Notes under the pieces: generated by a model
What the model was told of the DNA's origin: nothing
The model's input: the letters and a program-made list of their open reading frames with translations, nothing else
Database searches by the model: none
Origin: Antarcticimicrobium luteum
GTDB taxonomy: Bacteria > Pseudomonadota > Alphaproteobacteria > Rhodobacterales > Rhodobacteraceae
Assembly: GCF_004358185.1 (NCBI RefSeq)
Contig: NZ_SMUV01000072.1
Location: 124,001-188,000 of the forward strand
Reading direction: 5' to 3'
Length of the DNA stretch: 64,000 bases
Made by a program: the position numbers and the translations under genes
Shown: positions 62,247-64,000 of the stretch, in pieces
Position numbering within the stretch: position 1 is the stretch's first letter
Layout of the letters: each line of letters opens with the position of its first letter

Positions 62247-62963
62247 TCAGTCCCCGGCGCTGGCCCGGGGCATGGCCAGCCATCCGCGCAAGGCCGCCAG
62301 CGTCGCCTCCGGCGCCTCCAGCGGCGGCAGGTGGCCGGCCTCTTCGATCACCGTCAGTTCGGCCGCGGGCATCAGCTCGGCCATGAAGCTGTGGCGCTTG
62401 ACCGGCGTCAGCCGGTCGTGGGCGCCGCACAGGATCAGCGTCGGCGCCTTGCATTTGCGCAGGGTGCTCTGCTGGTCGCGCCGGCGCTGCAACGCCCGGT
62501 TCTGGCGCACGAAAACATCCGGACCCAGATCGGCCGCCATGGCATAAACCATGTTCAGAACCGCCATCCGTCCCGGCCCAGGTGCCAGATAATCCGGCTT
62601 CATCGCCTGCCGCATCACCTCGTCCAGCCGCCCGGCCCGTACGCCGACGATCATCGGCTCGCGCGCGGCGGCCTCGGGCGGCGTCTCGGCCAGCGGGTTG
62701 GTGTCCATCAGGCACAGGCGCGCCACCCGGTCGGGTACCCGGCGCAGGATTTCCATCGCCACGATGCCGCCCATGCTGAGCCCGGCCAGCGCGAAACGTT
62801 GCGGCAGCTGGTCGATGATGTTCGAGGCGATCTCCTCGATCCGCTCGCCCCGGGTGATCGGCGCCACCATGACCGCGCGCTCGCGGCTCAGGACGTTGAT
62901 TTGCGGCTCGAAAATCCGTGCATCGCACATCATTCCGGGCAACAGGACCAGCGCTTCGGTCAT
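62247..62963 (-). CDS. Alpha/beta-hydrolase
   Basis: The 238-residue protein has the hydrolase start ALVLLPGMMCDARIFEPQI, the nucleophile elbow LAGLSMGGIVAME with Ser63, the acid region LILCGAHDRLTPVK and the catalytic His in EEAGHLPPLEAPE. It resembles the 3-oxoadipate enol-lactonase/haloperoxidase-like branch, but the cap is not distinctive and the substrate is unknown. It is convergent with phaZ; a PHA-oligomer role is possible only by position. Confidence 0.85.
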   Translation of the reverse strand: MTEALVLLPGMMCDARIFEPQINVLSRERAVMVAPITRGERIEEIASNIIDQLPQRFALAGLSMGGIVAMEILRRVPDRVARLCLMDTNPLAETPPEAAAREPMIVGVRAGRLDEVMRQAMKPDYLAPGPGRMAVLNMVYAMAADLGPDVFVRQNRALQRRRDQQSTLRKCKAPTLILCGAHDRLTPVKRHSFMAELMPAAELTVIEEAGHLPPLEAPEATLAALRGWLAMPRASAGD

Positions 62964-63050
62964 CGGAATTCCTTTGCTGCATCACCGGCCCCGGCGGGCC
63001 CTGCCGACACAATGCGGGTTTGCCGCGCCCCCGGCAAGCGGTTGCCGGCC

Positions 63051-63665
63051 TCAGGGAAAGACGACGCCGCGGAAGGGCGGGAAATCACCATAGCGCGCGC
63101 GGCGCTGCGCCGTCGCCTCGCCCGGATCGGCACCGGCGGCCAGCAAGGTGCCGCGCGGGGCGATATAGCTGCCGATGCGCCGCTGCGGACGCGGCCTCCA
63201 GGCGATGTTGAAGGCGCAGAGGTTCGGAAAGAACCAGACCTCGGAAAACGGGATATGGTCGTACAGCCACCAGGCCAGATCGCGCCAGTCGCGTCCCTGC
63301 GCATAGCGCTGGGCGAACCATGGGATCGCCACGCTGGCCCCGGCCACCCGGTCGGCGCCGCGGCCGCGATCCCAGATGTGGCACTCCAGCGGGTTGTCGT
63401 TTGCGGCGCAGTTGAGCCGGTTTTCATTGCCGAACCGGTTCAGCGCGGCCGAGCGATAGCCCGAGCGGATGGCGACCCGGCCAAAGGTCTCCTCCAGCGG
63501 ATCGAGCAGGGTCTCGCACAGCGCCCGCCCCGTCTCGATCGCCAGATCGGGATCGTCGGGCAGGTTCGGAATGTGGTGAAAATTGCCGATCTCGGAATAG
63601 AGGAAATCGCGGAAATAGAAGTGCTTGGAAAGCCTTACCCGCCCAAGCTCTTCCAGCCCGCGCAT
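63051..63665 (-). CDS. Peptidase M15-like protein
   Basis: The 204-residue protein has the start LSKHFYFRDFLYSEIGNFH, the segment ALCETLLDPLEETFGRVAIRSGYRSAALN, CHIWD and WFFPNLCAFNIAW, a pattern I associate with a proteobacterial M15 (D-Ala-D-Ala carboxypeptidase-fold) family. The usual zinc HxxxxxxD motif appears only in degenerate form (ECHIWD), so catalysis is doubtful. No signal peptide. ATG at 63665 is preferred; a GTG seven codons upstream is possible and would almost abut the preceding gene. Confidence 0.65.
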   Translation of the reverse strand: MRGLEELGRVRLSKHFYFRDFLYSEIGNFHHIPNLPDDPDLAIETGRALCETLLDPLEETFGRVAIRSGYRSAALNRFGNENRLNCAANDNPLECHIWDRGRGADRVAGASVAIPWFAQRYAQGRDWRDLAWWLYDHIPFSEVWFFPNLCAFNIAWRPRPQRRIGSYIAPRGTLLAAGADPGEATAQRRARYGDFPPFRGVVFP

Positions 63666-63688
63666 GCTGCCCGGTCGCCGTCGCACCG

Positions 63689-64000
63689 CTAGCGCATCCC
63701 CTGGGCGCGCAGCCAGTCCACCATCGCCAGCGCCGCCGCGTCGGTCTGTCCCGGCGACAGGATATCGCCGGCGATCACATGGGCGTTCGGATCGTCGCCC
63801 TTGTCCATCCGCACCGCCTGCACCCGCGCATCGCCGCCCCAGCCTGCGGCGATCCTGCGGCTGATATCGGGGCGCACCGTGCGGTCGTCGTCCGACAGCC
63901 AGAACAGCGCCGGCACCCCGACCCGGGCGAAATCCAGCCGCGCCACCCTGCGCACCAGCGCCGCCATCGGCATCAGCGCCACGGTGGGATAGGCGGTGGT
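63689..64000 (-). CDS. Alpha/beta-hydrolase, C-terminal part (truncated by window edge)
   Basis: About 103 codons remain before the right edge cuts the gene. Visible are the hydrolase acid-site region VPALFWLSDDDRTVRPDI and the stretch KGDDPNAHVIAGDILSPGQTDA, which contains the likely catalytic His, and the closing ALAMVDWLRAQG. The nucleophile elbow lies outside the window. Family assignment is reasonable but the class (lysophospholipase or carboxylesterase) cannot be judged. Confidence 0.7.
   Translation of the reverse strand, partial: TTAYPTVALMPMAALVRRVARLDFARVGVPALFWLSDDDRTVRPDISRRIAAGWGGDARVQAVRMDKGDDPNAHVIAGDILSPGQTDAAALAMVDWLRAQGMR

Overview
The window is one continuous piece of a high-GC (roughly two-thirds G+C by eye) alphaproteobacterial chromosome. 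It most likely comes from the Rhodobacteraceae/roseobacter group. The evidence is the family content and gene order: a SAM-II riboswitch in front of metZ, ftsY followed by an EamA transporter and ispZ, hflK-hflC-DUF2065-degP, purA-DUF2842, and a phaZ/phaC-phasin-phasin-phaR cluster. I see no insertion sequence, phage, integrase, CRISPR array, rRNA or tRNA.

Layout. 1-6.1 kb: the 3' part of gatB, the K+ channel subunit trkH, folE2, and riboswitch-controlled metZ. 6.2-10.8 kb: small accessory genes (hydrolase, GST, lipoprotein, 2Fe-2S ferredoxin, FG-GAP protein, PAS-LuxR regulator) and a decayed 3' stub of the error-prone polymerase gene dnaE2. 10.8-19.7 kb: purD/xseA (divergent), an internally deleted and frameshifted alkB-like gene, ftsY-EamA-ispZ and a Crp-type regulator. 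19.7-20.9 kb: a lower-GC patch with a very strong terminator and a lysine-rich orphan gene. 20.9-27.2 kb: membrane protein quality control (hflK, hflC, DUF2065, degP) and redox/pentose phosphate (gor, rpiA). 27.2-33.4 kb: a marR gene divergent from a small membrane protein over two palindromic operators, then an OYE-family reductase, GST, sdaA, a DMT exporter and thiamine pyrophosphokinase. 33.5-42.2 kb: a large acidic unrecognised protein, purA, a cobalt-type nitrile hydratase operon, secG and pyrG. 42.4-45.2 kb: a secreted protein, DUF1330, two tandem TerB-like proteins and a PhnD-like protein coupled to the second.

45.3-57.0 kb is the most interesting metabolic block. A polar amino acid-type ABC importer is followed, behind a perfect 18-bp palindrome, by two glutamine-synthetase-like gamma-glutamyl-amine ligases, a class I glutamine amidotransferase, a PuuB-like FAD oxidase and a DegT-type aminotransferase. 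A fold-IV transaminase resembling the (R)-selective amine transaminases lies nearby. Together these suggest uptake and gamma-glutamylation of an amine, not necessarily putrescine.

57.0-62.2 kb is a complete polyhydroxyalkanoate module. Repeated CTGC-N3-GCAG elements in front of both phasins, between phaC and phaZ, and (one mismatch) in front of phaR fit PhaR control of the whole module. The window ends with two alpha/beta hydrolases (one cut by the edge) and an M15-like protein.

Most of the window is ordinary housekeeping sequence. No wholly new system can be proved from it, but several control sites, decayed genes and unrecognised proteins are recorded below.
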